Positions 1 through 12,460 of a stretch of DNA of 64,000 bases are shown here, in pieces; position 1 is the first letter of the stretch, and the number at the start of each line of letters is the position of its first letter. The stretch comes from Mesostigma viride. Taxonomy: Eukaryota; Streptophyta; Mesostigmatophyceae; Mesostigmatales; Mesostigmataceae. The translations under genes and the position numbers were made by a program. The notes under the pieces are model-generated. The model ran no database searches, was not told the origin of the DNA, and saw nothing but the letters and a program-made list of their open reading frames with translations. The stretch is taken from positions 1,161,521 to 1,225,520 of the forward strand of contig RPFO01000648.1 in assembly GCA_009746045.1 (NCBI GenBank). The letters are read 5' to 3'.

Positions 1-200
1 ATGCCACCAGTGCCTATTGATACCGCCGATGGTCATCGTGATATGATTAATGCCCAACAAGCTGTTCCCGCCGGTGCCCGCTGATACCGCCGATGGTCAT
101 CGTGATATGATTAATGCCCAACAAGCTGTTCCCACCAGTGCCTATTGATACCGCCGATGGTCATCGTGATATGATTAATGCCCAACAAGCTGTTCCCACG
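1..200. repeat. 64-bp minisatellite, about 3 copies
   Basis: The phrase TACCGCCGATGGTCATCG recurs at about 21, 85 and 149, which gives a 64-bp period. The unit shares the block CATCGTGA..TG.TT..T..CCA with the 64-bp array at 1111-2153, so the two arrays look like diverged branches of one family. Both probably lie in the same intron of the coiled-coil gene. Confidence 0.8.
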
Positions 201-1110
201 GGTGCCATGGCCCGTGCGCGAGGAAGCATGGTTTGGTAGCAGGAGGGATGGCATCCAGCCACGGTACAGGGGTTCACAAACCACCACCGCCGGCCCAAAA
301 TGGCTGGGCCCGCGGTCGAAATATGTGGCTAGTACAGCAACCGGCACAGAAGTAGCTGGCACCTCTGTTGCGTCCAGGACCGCTGGGCCCGCAGCCGGCA
401 AGCCCAAGAGGTGGCCCCTTGGTTACCTGGCAGTGCGAGGGGGCATTCCTCCTGCCTCACTACAGGCCGGGTAGTACCACTTCTACTACTACAAACATCA
501 CTCCGTACTCCGGTATTCTGCCATGTGGCAATAACCCTCAAACCAAACCAACCTACGCACGTGGCATGGGCCTGATGCTTCAAGTGGCTTTGCACGTGGC
601 GTCCAGGCAAAGCCACGTGGCAGGCACAGGTACAGCACCTCCAACAGTATCCACGTGGCATAATTCTACTGGGCCCTAGGCTGCCATGGTCCTGAGCAGC
701 GGGCCAGGTGAAGCCAACCCGGCGTGACGTACGGCCCTGGTCTAACATATTCCACCTGGCAGATTTCTACTGGGCTGCAGGCAACCACAGCACCAAGGGG
801 CCAGGGGCAGCCAACGGCAATTCTTAGACCCCTAAACCCCACGGTACACCTCCGGCCCCGCAAATAAGCGCCGCCATCAGCCCCTGGGGCACCCCTCGCA
901 AGGACCGCGGTTCCTTTAAACTTTGCCTGGTCATGCCACCCCTCCTGTGGTAGCACAGCCGCACGCCGGGCCTCATCCGCTATTCCCAGCCGATCATCCA
1001 CTGCTCCTAGCCTATCATCCGCTACTCCTAGCTATTCCTAGCCTATCATCCGCTACTCCTAGCTATTCCTAGCCGATCATCCGCTACTCCTAGCCCATCA
1101 TCCAACACGC
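201..1110. other. No gene recognised; short degenerate repeats at the right end
   Basis: I see no exon with convincing coding character and flanking splice sites here. From about 960 to 1110 the phrases ATCATCCGCTACTCCTAGC and TATTCCTAGCC repeat in tandem. CACGTGGC words recur between 555 and 660. The missing last exon(s) of the coiled-coil gene could lie here or before the window start, but I could not identify them. Confidence 0.5.
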
Positions 1111-2153
1111 TGCCTCTACCGATGCGCACCGAGATAACCAACAGCCATCGTGACGTGGTTCCTATCCAGCGCGCTGCCTCTACCGATGCGTACCGAGATA
1201 ACCAACAGCCATCGTGACATGGTTCCTATCCAGCACGCTGCCTCTACCGATGCGCACCGAGATAACCAACAGCCATCGTGACGTGGTTCCTATCCAGCGC
1301 GCTGCCTCTACCGATGCGCACCGAGATAACCAACAGCCATCGTGACGTGGTTCCTATCCAGCGCGCTGCCTCTACCGATGCGTACCGAGATAACCAACAG
1401 CCATCGTGACATGGTTCCTATCCAGCACGCTGCCTCTACCGATGCGCACCGAGATAACCAACAGCCATCGTGACGTGGTTCCTATCCAGCGCGCTGCCTC
1501 TACCGATGCGCACCGAGATAACCAACAGCCATCGTGACGTGGTTCCTATCCAGCGCGCTGCCTCTACCGATGCGCACCGAGATAACCAACAGCCATCGTG
1601 ACATGGCTCCTATCCAGCGCGCTGCCTCTACCGATGCGTACCGAGATAACCAACAGCCATCGTGACATGGTTCCTATCCAGCGCGCTGCCTCTACCGATG
1701 CGTACCGAGATAACCAACAGCCATCGTGACGTGGTTCCTATCCAGCGCGCTGCCTCTACCGATGCGTACCGAGATAACCAACAGCCATCGTGACATGGCT
1801 CCTATCCAGCACGCTGCCTCTACCGATGCGCACCGAGATAACCAACAGCCATCGTGACGTGGTTCCTATCCAGCGCGCTGCCTCTACCGATGCGTACCGA
1901 GATAACCAACAGCCATCGTGACGTGGTTCCTATCCAGCGCGCTGCCTCTACCGATGCGTACCGAGATAACCAACAGCCATCGTGACGTGGCTCCTATCCA
2001 GCGCGCTGCCTCTACCGATGCGCACCGAGATAACCAACAGCCATCGTGACGTGGTTCCCATCCAGCGCGCTGCCTCTACCGATGCGTACCAAGATAACCA
2101 ACAGCCATCGTGACATGGTTCCTATCCAGCGCGCTGCCTCTACCCATGCATAC
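1111..2153. repeat. 64-bp minisatellite, about 16 copies, seeded by an exon/donor junction
   Basis: TGCCTCTACCGATGCG recurs every 64 bp with few substitutions. On the minus strand each unit contains ATCTCGGTRCGCATCGGTAG. This is nearly the exon end ATCTCG plus donor GTATGCATGGGTAG found at 2154 and just below it. The array therefore seems to have grown from the 5' splice junction of the exon at 2154-2391 and fills the following intron. Confidence 0.85.
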
Positions 2154-3405
2154 CGAGATCATGTTGTCGGTGTCGGCGGGCCACGGGATGTGGTGGTAGT
2201 AGAGCCGCACGCCGGGCTCCAGGTCGTGGAAGAGGGCATGCCAGGAGCTCTTGCCAGGGACTGACGCACCGGGTGCCAGCCGCTCCCGCGCCCGGTGCGC
2301 CGCCAGGTCCGCGGCGAGCCGGTTCTTATGCTGCGCCAGCGCCGCTGCTTGAGCGTCGGCAGCAGCCGCTGCCGCTGCCTCTTTCTTGGCACTGGTGTGA
2401 CATCAGCGCACCATCATGTTGTGATGTCGATGCATCGCCAGCAGGAAAGGTGGCGGCAGGGGGAGGGGGGGGAGGGGTAGCTACGCTTCAGAGGGATTTC
2501 CGAGATAAACAAGCACGTACTTGGGAAAAGGGCGGAGACCAAACAAGTTTCCTGTGACGGTGTTGAGAAAACAAGGGCCATCCGCGTGCCGATTTGCCTG
2601 TTGGTCCTAATTGTCCTAATTGTTGGTCCTGGCTGCTTGATTGAGGTCCAGGCCGTGTACATACACACACATAGATGCGCACACCCACAAACACGCCCTC
2701 ATAAGCACACGCGCAAACACATACCCTCACACCCACAAACATTTACAAGACACACACCCATACACATTTGCCCACAAATACACCCCGCACACACCTACAT
2801 CCCCACACCCGAAAACAACCCCAAACCCCGCACAAAAACATGCACACAGCTCCACTTTTTGGCTGCCTCCCTCATCTGGAGCCCCAGCTCCCTCCACTGC
2901 ACACACACACACACATACCCACACACACAAACATGCCAACAAGAAGATGAAAAAATGAGCTACCATACTATAAATACTTTCGTAGTACTATAAATGAACT
3001 ACTACCCTAGAAGCACACCAGTACACCAGCACCCACATTTCGTCCTCCTCCCTCATCTTGCGTCGCAGCTCCTCAAGCTCTGCCCGCTCCCTCCCCTTCT
3101 GCCTGCGCGCCGCGCTCCAGCGCTCCCACTCCCCCGCGTTCCCTTCCTGGATGCCGTCGTCCCCTTCTGGCTCCCCCCCCCCTGCAGCCGCAGAGCCAGC
3201 GTTCGCGGCGCCGGCAGGATAGGAAGCACTAGCACCACAGGCAGCACCAGGGGTGGGAGCGGTCGGTCGGGGGCCCCCACCTGCCCTGCTGGCGTCCGCA
3301 CCTGCACCAGTGGTTTGGGGGCCCGTGCTGGTGCCGGCAGCACCTCCTGTAGCACCTCCAGCAGCTCGCCCAGAAGAGTTAGAAGCATAAGCCGATGCAG
3401 AAGAA

Positions 3406-3440
<35 letters not shown>

Positions 3441-4530
3441 CTCTGCTTTTGCCCTGCGTGCCTCGGCAGCCTTCTGGCGCCGCCGAGCCAGGCGTTCCGC
3501 GTCTACCGCCCGCTTCTGCTCCCATCCGCACAAACGCACACGCACGCACACACACGTATGCATGATAAACATAGTCCATTAGCTGCTCCGTGTCTGCCGC
3601 GCGTTCCTGCTCGCACCCGCAACGGGGGCGGAGGAAGCACCAGGGGCAGGCAGCCGCTCCCAGGTGGAATCGTAGATCCACCGAGTATATACCAGCAGGT
3701 TGCAACGGTGGCAACGATGGCAGCGGACCAGGGTAAGGATGCCAAGGCTACAGGGGGCAATTGCCAAAATGGCTGTACGGGCACTAACTATAAATACCGC
3801 CGGAATGGCGGTTCATAGCCAAGGTGATAGCTACTGGATAAAGTTGGAAGCAAGCTCCTAGGCATCGGAGAAGGTAGGTCAGGTCCTGGAGGCACCAGGA
3901 GCCGGCTATGCGGAGCTGTTAGCACAAAACAAAGAAATTTGTGCTCTGGGAGGTAAGGTCATGCCATCGACTCACCCTCACACCCCGAACGGGAACAGCA
4001 AAACATCATACATATAACCGAATGCTAGAAGCATCCCCTCACGCCCCCCCCCCCCCCCCCCCCCCCGCCCCTGCTTCAAGAAACTTAGTAGAAGCGTACT
4101 AGGATATCTGCAAAGCCCAGCCAGGTACCAGAAACACAAAGCGTTACCAAAGGCCCGTTACCAAACACTACTTAATCTTGAATGCAAGCAGGCAAGCAAG
4201 TCTCCCACCCAGTACCCACCTTGGCCTGCTCATCGTTCTGCTCAGGAACCGCCGGTTGAGGTGCCGGTCCAGCACTCGCGCTCGTGGCATTGCTGGCCGA
4301 TGCTGGCGGTGGCTTGGCGTTGGTGGTAGACGCCGGCGGTGGCCGGCTGGCCGCTGCAAATGGTGGCGGGGGCTGGGGAGCCGCCTGCGGCTGGGGCGGT
4401 GCCGCTCCCGTACTCCATGGCGGTGTCCACGCTGTCGGCGGGGCCTGAGGGGCATGTCCCTGCTGCGCCCGCGCCCATGCCTGCGCCTCCGCCCATGCTT
4501 GGAAGTGCGCCTGCGCCTGCACCGATGCCT

Positions 4531-4561
<31 letters not shown>

Positions 4562-7500
4562 CGCTGCTGCCACCTCGGCTGCCTGTCGGAGCCGGTTTGC
4601 CTCCTCTGCCTTAGCCCTGGCGTCCGCCACCGCCTTCTCTGCTTCTGCCTGTTCCTTCTCGTACTGCTGCTGCCGCGCCCTTAGACTCGTCAGCGACGCG
4701 ATCCTCTTGCTCTGCTCCTCGTTGGCGGCGCGCAGCAGTGCGTCGGTTTCTTCCTTCTGGCGTCTGGCACGCTCCGCGGCCTCTTTATGCTGGCGCTCAG
4801 CCTCCGCACTCTCTTTCTTGAGGGCGTCGTGGGCCGCAGTGTTGCTGGCCAGGGAGGCCCTGAAACCTGCCATGCGCTTCTTTTGCTGCCGTTTGTTGGT
4901 CATGTGTAGCAAGAAAACCAGTTATAGCATGCACGTTACATAGACTGAACCCAGTTACAGCACGCCAAGCCCAGTTACAGCGCGTGTAAGCAAGCCAAGC
5001 CAGCCCATCGCTTTTGCCGAAGTTTGACAGTTACAGAGACTACAAAGTCGAACACATGTATAGCATGAATGTCACATAGAATAAACTCAGTTAGAGCATG
5101 CATAAGCGCATACAGCCCACCATGCACTTCCTTTGCTGTGTGCTGACAGTTACCAAGAACAGGCCCACGCACAGCATACATGGGAACATGAGAAGCCTGC
5201 CATGCATTCTTTTGCTCCAGCTTGCTGGTCATAGTGCATCGACCCATGCATGTGTGTATGCATGGAGCGGCTTTGCGTACCATACTCATATCTACTATCT
5301 CTAGTAGTTATTAATTAAGTAATTAATTAAGAACATACCTCCGTGGGGAGGATATGTAACACATATCCCTGAGAGGGGGCATATGGTTCTTAATACATTC
5401 TAGGCGACAACCTGCAGGTGGTGGGTGTAAACTGCCACATACTGAAGGTGCACAACTGAGGTGCACCTGCACCACCATGTATTCCAGCAGCTGTGCAAAG
5501 TTGCGGACATGGGGTGGAAGATGATCATGGCTAAGCAATGGCTAGGGCATGATGGCGTCTCAGCAGAGAGTGGCTCTCTGCATGGGCAAAGCATGGCTGA
5601 CTCATAACGGATGCAGTAAGTAGTAGTTATGGAGAATGCTAAATCACGGAAATGAGAGTGGCAACAAAAACAAGCCTGCTCGGATCAGGAACAACCTCAT
5701 CAATGATAAGATGTACAAGATGTAAAGTAATAGTCTGTACTAAGTGACGTGCAGCGACTTGGCGGTGCGGCCAGTACACAGGCAGGCTCAATAGAAAGTA
5801 TGCAGGTGCCGACACTGCCATGGTTGGCCCCGTGAGCGGCATGGCTAGTGGGACATGACGCCGCCCGCCCTCACCTCCCCCAGCTCCGCCTCCATCTGTG
5901 CGACTGCCTCCCTCGCCGCCTCCAGCTCCTTTTGCTTCGCGTCGCGTGCGCACTTGACATCGTTGAGCTCCTTCTGCACGGCCGCGACCGCGACCTTGCC
6001 CTGGCACACGAACGAGATAGGGGTGGAATAGCCCCCGATGAGGAAGAGGGGCCGCACAGGGGAGGACGGGCCGCAGCCGTCGGGGGGCGGTCGGTGGGTG
6101 TCCAGCAGCAGCGTAATACGCTCGCCAGGCACTAGTACAGCTTTGCCAGGCAACACCTTAGCTTTACCAAGCAACACCTTAGCTTCGCAAGGGATCGGCG
6201 ATTTAAATATGAGTAGTAGCAGTACTATTCATTGTCGTACTATCGTGTTTAGAATTCATAATACGATGAGAGCACAGGGGTGCCCTGCATGGCATGACCC
6301 ATCCTTGAGCGTGTGCTCGCCTGAACTACAGTGACCCCACCTTGCCAATGTGGCCTGAGCTACAGTGACCCGCACTTTGCCCACCTGGCCTGCATGGGGG
6401 CGACCCCACCTCGCCCACATCTCCTGCACTATGCTGGTCCCAACCTTCCAACCATGTCCTGCACTACAATGGACCCAACTTGCACGTAGCTCTGTGCTAC
6501 AATGACCTCAAGTTGCACTTAACTCCGCGCTACAATGGCCCAAACTTGCACTTAGCTCAATGCTACAGTGACCCCAACTTAGTTTTGTGCTACAGTGACC
6601 CCACCCTGTCAAGCTTGGCTGAAGCACAGGCTCAAATTCCCATGGGGCTGCCGACCATGTCCTGCGCTACCACGCAATTGTGACCATGCCGCGTCCTGCA
6701 CAAGCCTGCCACTACCGTGGCCACATCCTGCGCTAGCAAGAAACCCACCTTGTCCAGCTCGCACCGTTTGCGCTCCTCCTGCGCCTCGTACAGCCGCCGG
6801 ATGTCCTCCACATCGCCGCGTGCCTTGTCCACCTCCTCCTTGAGCAGGTTCAGCAGTGCCGCTTTTTCCACCTTCTCCTTGAGGTACCTGGGCACACAGA
6901 GACCATGTAGGTAGTGACCACTCCCATCGATTAAACAGGGAAGTAAAAGTGGCGACAAAGAGACAAGGCGACCTACTCGTTGAAGGCGTACATTATGCGC
7001 ATGCACCCCACCCACCTCGCCTGCCTCTTGTCCAGGCCCTCCTCCTCTCCCGCCATCATGCACGCGCGCGCCCCACCCACCTCGCCTGCCTCTTGCCCAA
7101 GCCCTCCTATTCCTCACCCGCCATCATGCACGCGCGCGCCCCACCCACCTCGCCTGCCTCTTGCCCAAGCCCTCCTATTCCTCACCCGCCATCATGCACG
7201 CGCGCGCCCAACCCACCTCGCCTGCCTCTTGTCCAGGTCCTCCTCCTCCTCACCCGCCATCATGCGCGCGCGCCCCACCCACCTCGCCTGCCTCTTGTCC
7301 AGGCCCTTTTTCTCCTCACCAGCCATCATGCGCGGGCGCCCCACCCACCTCGCCTGCCTCTTGTCCAGGTCCTCTTTCTCCTCACCAGCCATCATGCGCG
7401 CGCGTGCCCCACCCACCTCGCCTGCCGCTTCTCCAGGTCCTCCGTCTTCTTGGCAAAGTCGTGCCGCATGCGGTCCAGCTCGGCCGTCTTGTCCTTGATG

Positions 7501-9280
7501 TCATGCAATTCGGCATCCTGGCACGGAACGGGGGGGGGGGGGGGGGCACGGTCCGCAGAGACGGGAAGTGGGCCACAACGCCGAAGTGCATGCGGGACCA
7601 TTGTTCATTAGAGCACATGACTGCGTCCCCTTGGTACCGTGCCCGGGGCCACAATTAGTGAGCAGTAGTAGACCATTCATTCATCGTAGGGCTGCCCCAT
7701 TGGCCAGATGCCACCAACAGGCTTGGAACTCATTGAGAGGCGCGAGTTGACCATGGTCGCCGGTATGGTTTAGTAGAACATGGTAGCTGGTATGGTTTAG
7801 TAGACCATGGTAGCCGGTATGGTTTAGTAGACCATGGTAGCCGGTATGGTTTAGTAGACCATGGTAGCCGGTATGGTTTAGTAGACCATGGTAGCCGGTA
7901 TGGTTTTAGTAGACCATGGTAGCCGGTATGGTTTAGAAGACCATGGTCTAGAGTTGTCAAAGGCACCAGCAAGCAGCACAGTCATGGCAGTGGCTTAGCA
8001 TTACCAAGGGCGGGGCTGGAAATGAATGCACAGTCGGAGGCACAACATGCAGGGCGTAAGCAATAGCAGCTAAAATTTTACAAAAAATATGTTCCTTCAG
8101 AGTATTCCTACATAATTTACCAGCAGCCTCACAGGATTGATAAAACAAGTTGTCCCCGTGCATGTGCGGCCGCGCTCCTAGTCCCACATCAATGGTTGAT
8201 GTGCCTCTACCCAACATAAAAAACGCAATGAATCTAATAGTGATAATAATACAATATTATCATTATCTTCACTATTATAGTTATAATTACAATAATTCTT
8301 ATTACTATGCAAGAGGCCACCCTTGCAAAGCCTGGCGCGCAAATGAAATGGGAAAGAAAACTGGGAAGCCGTAAGGCGGGCAGGACAAAAGAGGCTGCAA
8401 CTTGGGATCGGGACATGGTAATGTTCAATATCACTGTCATGTTAAGTACCAACGTAATGGTGATTACCAATGTAATGCTAAGTACTTTCAGTTGAAAGAC
8501 ACAGGCACTCCTCTTACGTCGCTGTAATTTTTTTTTCGGGTGAGGTGATAACATCCGTTAGCTGGTCACACTGGACAACAGTTTGAACGTGGTGCCAGGA
8601 ATTGAATTGCAGATGCACAGAGTCTACTCACAAAAGTCAACGAAAGAAATGACAAAAAAGGATGAAGGGAATGACAGAGCAATAAAGGAAAACATCATGT
8701 GTAACATTTTGTAAGTGGAAACAAAAACTGTTTCATCCTAGTTCAAATTTGGTGTCTTGCATGGCTACGCTGAAGCTGGAAGGACAGAAAACAAAATCCA
8801 GCATTCCTCGGCTTATGCACAACTGTTTCCCATGCAATCATTTCGTAGCATGAAAATCACTTAACACACCGGCTGGCGATAAGAGTAGCTCACTGTGCCA
8901 CGGTGACATTGACTTCTAGTATCCTGCCAACCATCAGCGGTACCCGTCCAATCCACTAGAAAAAACGCGGTAGACATTGTGCGATCTGATATTAAGCGTA
9001 CCACATCTGCATGTTTCTTCTCGTTTTCTTCTTTGACGACGGTCAGCACGGTAGTGTTATGCTTTTCTCGAGCAGAGGAGAAGTTTGCCCCAAGGTCTTT
9101 TAATGGACGTCTCGCCAGGGGAGCACTGGCAATTACTCTTGATTGGGACAGAAAACCTGGAGTCCGGGGCTTGAATGGCGAAGATCTTGCCTCCTCATCA
9201 CCATCCCGCAGATTTTTCTCTGCTTTAAGGCTTCTCGGATCGGTTACGTTAAATATTGGAGTCGGCAGGGTGGACGACAT
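2154..9280 (-). CDS. Long coiled-coil protein, 3' end outside the window; possible NFKBIL1-like C-terminus
   Basis: Seven exons read on the minus strand with GT-AG borders and matching phases: 9280-9002, 7517-7417, 6887-6749, 6000-5875, 4885-4220, 3515-3037 and 2391-2154 (676 codons in view). Most donors are GTGGGT. The start chosen is the Met at 9280 (MSSTLPTP). The first donor, GTACGC at 9001, is the least certain border. Exons 2-5 encode heptad-like Glu/Lys/Ala/Gln coiled coil. Exon 5 ends in an AQ-repeat and Pro-rich stretch, exon 6 has a poly-Ala run, and exon 7 ends with W-x-x-L-F-H-D-L-E-P-G-V-R and the motif HIPWP. An IPWP-type motif preceding a J-like helix is known from NFKBIL1-type proteins, but that C-terminal part is not visible, so family assignment is tentative. 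Introns are unusually rich in tandem copies of the exon edges. The gene is divergent from the dehydrogenase gene at 10214. Confidence 0.6.
2650..2945. repeat. CA-rich microsatellite region
   Basis: Interrupted CACA/CACACCC runs lie in the intron of the coiled-coil gene. They give His/Thr-rich open frames that are artefacts of the repeat. Confidence 0.85.
4044..4066. repeat. Poly-C tract of 23 bases
   Basis: An uninterrupted C run inside an intron of the coiled-coil gene. Its length may be unreliable because homopolymers are error-prone in sequencing. Confidence 0.9.
7005..7416. repeat. Roughly 66-bp intronic array copied from an exon end and donor
   Basis: About six units each contain, on the minus strand, GACCTGGACAAGAGGCAGG followed by CGAGGTGGGTGGGG. 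The real exon ends GACCTGGAGAAGCGGCAGG then CGAG, with donor GTGGGT at 7416. Each unit so repeats the last codons of the exon at 7417-7517 plus its 5' splice site. The copies keep an open frame that echoes the peptide DLDKRQARWVG. Confidence 0.85.
7751..7943. repeat. 27-bp tandem repeat, about 7 copies
   Basis: The unit CCATGGTAGCCGGTATGG plus TTTAGTAGA repeats head to tail with few differences. It sits in the long first intron of the coiled-coil gene. Confidence 0.9.
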
Positions 9281-10213
9281 GTTTCCAGAGAATTGATGCA
9301 TGCAGGCGTGTGATATTCTGGCAGGCTTCGTCAACGATTAGGATTACTATTCTGACTTCTTGCCTCTCGGTATGGCAAGCAAACTATTTCTTTAAATATG
9401 ATGGTTGAACTTTCCAGTGGCATGAATCCGGATTTGTTGAAATGGGGTGGTTTTCCCCTGTGGCTAATAATGCGTGCAGGAATTAAGTTGCCAGCTGCTT
9501 CTCCCAACGATTAACGGATCCCTAAATAAAGCCACGACGTAACTGTTGCCTGCAATCATACATTTCGAGAGATGAGAAAAGATGCGAAGGCCTAACGCCA
9601 CATGGCTTGCACCCCCTGATCGCTCAATATATGTGCTGTAGCCATTGAAATGTGGCGCTGCTTTCCAGCATATATTTGTCCCCGCGCGATCATCGTTTTT
9701 GAACCCACGCGATTTTCGCGCCAGGAATGGTGGAATTATGGTTAGTGGCTTAGTGCCGAGCCGAATGGTGATGGCGCGGCGCGGCTTATGGTGAAAGTAC
9801 CTACTGACGTACTTTCGCCTATGTTGTTGTTGCCCACGCCGCACATGGGCAGCAGAGATCTGCTACAGTACAGTAGCCCTATTATTGGCTATACTCAAGC
9901 GAAATTTCTATATTCCTTAGTATCGGTCAATAAGTGTCAAGCGGTGACAACGGACAACGTATTCGCCGACTGCTTTGGAGTGACGGGACTCAGCCACTCA
10001 GGATTCAGGGGACTCTTTCAAGCAGCCAGTATAACACAACAACAGGATACATACAAGACCGGCGCACTTACGCTGCGGCCTGCGTACAATAAAAGCACGA
10101 GCGTGATTACATTCGTATCTGTGCAGTGAAGACTTCGTTTGAACGTTCAGTTGCATTAACAAAGTAGAGTTCTGGGCCGTCGGCTTGCACCGCGATTAGG
10201 CAATTGACGGAGA
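9281..10213. promoter_or_regulatory. Intergenic region between two divergent genes
   Basis: These 933 bp separate the start of the coiled-coil gene (minus strand) from the dehydrogenase gene (plus strand), so both promoters should lie here. I see no clear TATA box at a fixed distance and no gene in this stretch. Confidence 0.4.
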
Positions 10214-12460
10214 ATGTGGTCGTTCTTCGGTGTCCTGGCGAGCTGGGCGTGGGCCGCCGTGTGGGCAATTGCCGGCATCTACGGTCTTCTGTCGTTGGGG
10301 AGCTATATCGTGCCTAGGTTCCTGGTCTCGCTTATGCCGAAGCAAAACTTGAAAAGGAAGTACCAAGCAGAGTGGGCCTTGGTTACAGGGGCTAGCAGCG
10401 GCATCGGAAGGAGCATTTCGGAACGATTGGCAGAGCAGGGCATAAACGTCGTGTTGGTGGCCCTTGACGACGACCTCCTGGCGTCTACAGAGGCCGCATT
10501 GAGTGCCAAGTACGCCAACCTGAAGTTCCGTGCCGTCGGGGCTGACCTAGGCGCGCGCGATGCTTCCTCCTATCTGACAAAGATCGTCAAAGCCACCGAG
10601 GACATCCACGTGTCCCTGGTTTTCAACAACGCTGGCTACATTCTGACCGGGTTCTTCCGGCAGGTTACCCTGGAGGCCTTCACTAAGAACATGGACTGGT
10701 AAGACGGCTACCCCACCCCGTCGCGGCCTCGGTGCTGACATTGTCAATTACCTGTGCTGACTTGTCGCCGTAACTCTCCGCCAGCTTAATAATGCCGTTC
10801 GATGTCCATATGCTTGGCCACCCTTGAGGATTTGAGTTTGTCGCACCTTTGTGTAGTATCTCCCCATTACACACAACATGCTGCCTTGGTACTTGAAGGC
10901 CCCCTGTCCCACTGCCATGGATATACAAGTCCCCCTGCCACTTCGCTGGGCACAGCACTTTGTTTCCTCAACCTGCCATTCATGCAGCGCGCGAGCAAAT
11001 GAACAGCGCAATGGAATAAGGATGCACTGTTACATGGAGTAATGGTACAAGTACCAGCTCTACTCGGTTGCAGAACTACCTGGCGATCTTTATTTATCGC
11101 CTGTTTGCCAACCCAACCCAACCCAACCCAACCCAACCCAACCCAACCCAACCCAACCCAACCCAACCCAACCCAACCCAACCCAACCCAACCCAACCCA
11201 ACCCAACCCAACCCAACCCAACCCAACCCAACCCAACCCAACCCAACCCAACCCAACCCAACCCAATCCAACCCAACCCAAACAACCCAACCCAACCCAA
11301 CCCAACCCAACCCAACCCAACCCAACCCAACCCAACCCAACCCAACCCAACCCAACCCAACCCAACCCAACCCAACCCAACCCAACCCAACCCAACCCAA
11401 CCCAACCCAACCCAACCCAACCCAACCCAACCCAACCCAACCCAACCCAACCCAACCCAACCCAACCCAACCCAACCCAACCCAACCCAACCCAACCCAA
11501 CCCAACCCAACCCAACCCAACCCAACCCAACGCAACGCAACGCAACGCAACGCAACGCAACGCAACCCAACCCAACCCAACCCAACCCAACCCAACCCAA
11601 CCCAACCCAACCCAACCCAACCCAACCCAACCCAACCCAACCCAACCCAACCCAACCCCACCCGACCCCACCCGACCCGACCCGACCCGACCCGACCCGA
11701 CCCAACCCAACCCAACCCAACCCAACCCAACCCAACCCAACCCAACCCCCGGCCCGCCCCTCTTACGTTGTAGCGTATACCACAATGTGCCTTACGGCAC
11801 GATAATTCTGCCACGTAACGGCATGATGCCTTACGGCACCATAACTCTGCCACGCAACAGGATGATTCCTTACGGCACCATAATTCTGCCACGTAACTAG
11901 ACAGTGCTGACAGTGCTATGTTTCGTCTCATGGAATGCCCTCATCACTCCTCCCCCCCCCGCGACCTTTCCAACCCCCCCCCCAGTAACATGACGGCTGC
12001 GGTCTGGATCACCCACCACTTCCTTAACCGCATGCTGGCCGCCAAGCGCAAGGGAGCCATCTGCTTCACCTCCTCCGCGGCAGCGTTCATCCCGAGCCCC
12101 TTTGCCTCGGGCTATGGCGCCACCAAGGCCTTTCTCTCCTCCTTCGCCTCCTCACTGGCCGTGGAGTCCAAGTACTATGGAATCGACGTCGCGGCTGTGC
12201 ACCCGTCCCCTGTGAGCAGCCGGTTCTACGACAAGGCGGCCGATCTGGACAGCTTCAAGTTCACCAACAAGTTTGCCGTTCAGCCCGCGCAGATGCCGGA
12301 CGAGATCTTCGCAGCGCTCGGTCGTGCCACCTGGCACGACATCGGCGGGTTTGCGTTTGTGTCGCGCATCGTGACCAAGACGCTCGAGTACAACTTTTTG
12401 GCGCAGCTGTTCGCGCGCACCGCGCACCTCATGCCCGATTGGAAGAAGCAGGCACATTAG
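10214..12460 (+). CDS. Membrane-anchored short-chain dehydrogenase/reductase, 3-ketoacyl-CoA reductase / 17-beta-HSD type
   Basis: Two exons, 10214-10698 and 11986-12460, join across a 1287-bp intron (donor GTAAGA, acceptor CCCAG) to give 319 residues, the usual size of HSD17B12/KCR-like proteins. The N-terminus (about residues 4-36) is a hydrophobic membrane anchor. The Rossmann motif TGASSGIG lies near residue 56 and NNAG marks the fourth strand. The catalytic Ser (FTSSAAAF) and YGATK (Y-x-x-x-K) lie in exon 2, followed by HPSPVSS. The family uses NAD(P)H to reduce 3-oxoacyl-CoA in fatty-acid elongation, or steroids, at the ER; the exact substrate cannot be read from sequence. The split codon TG|T gives Cys at the junction. 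The C-terminal coding end has diverged tandem copies downstream, near 12508 and 12683. Confidence 0.85.
11108..11747. repeat. (CCCAA)n pentanucleotide array in the dehydrogenase intron
   Basis: About 128 nearly perfect CCCAA units run through the intron at 10699-11985. There is a block of CGCAA variants near 11531-11566 and of CCCGA variants near 11661-11702. The open frames reading TQPNP or GLGWV through it are repeat artefacts. Confidence 0.98.
11785..11900. repeat. Three degenerate copies of a unit of about 50 bp
   Basis: CCTTACGGCACCATAATTCT followed by GCCACGTAAC recurs about three times between the CCCAA array and the 3' splice site of the dehydrogenase intron. Confidence 0.75.

Noticed and set aside
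11108-11747. Interstitial telomere
   Set aside because: TTGGG is not a known algal telomere repeat to my knowledge, and the array lies inside an intron of an apparently intact gene.
11042-11931. Long frames of TQPNP and GLGWV repeats on both strands
   Set aside because: They are translation of the (CCCAA)n array inside the dehydrogenase intron and are open in several frames because the unit lacks stop codons.
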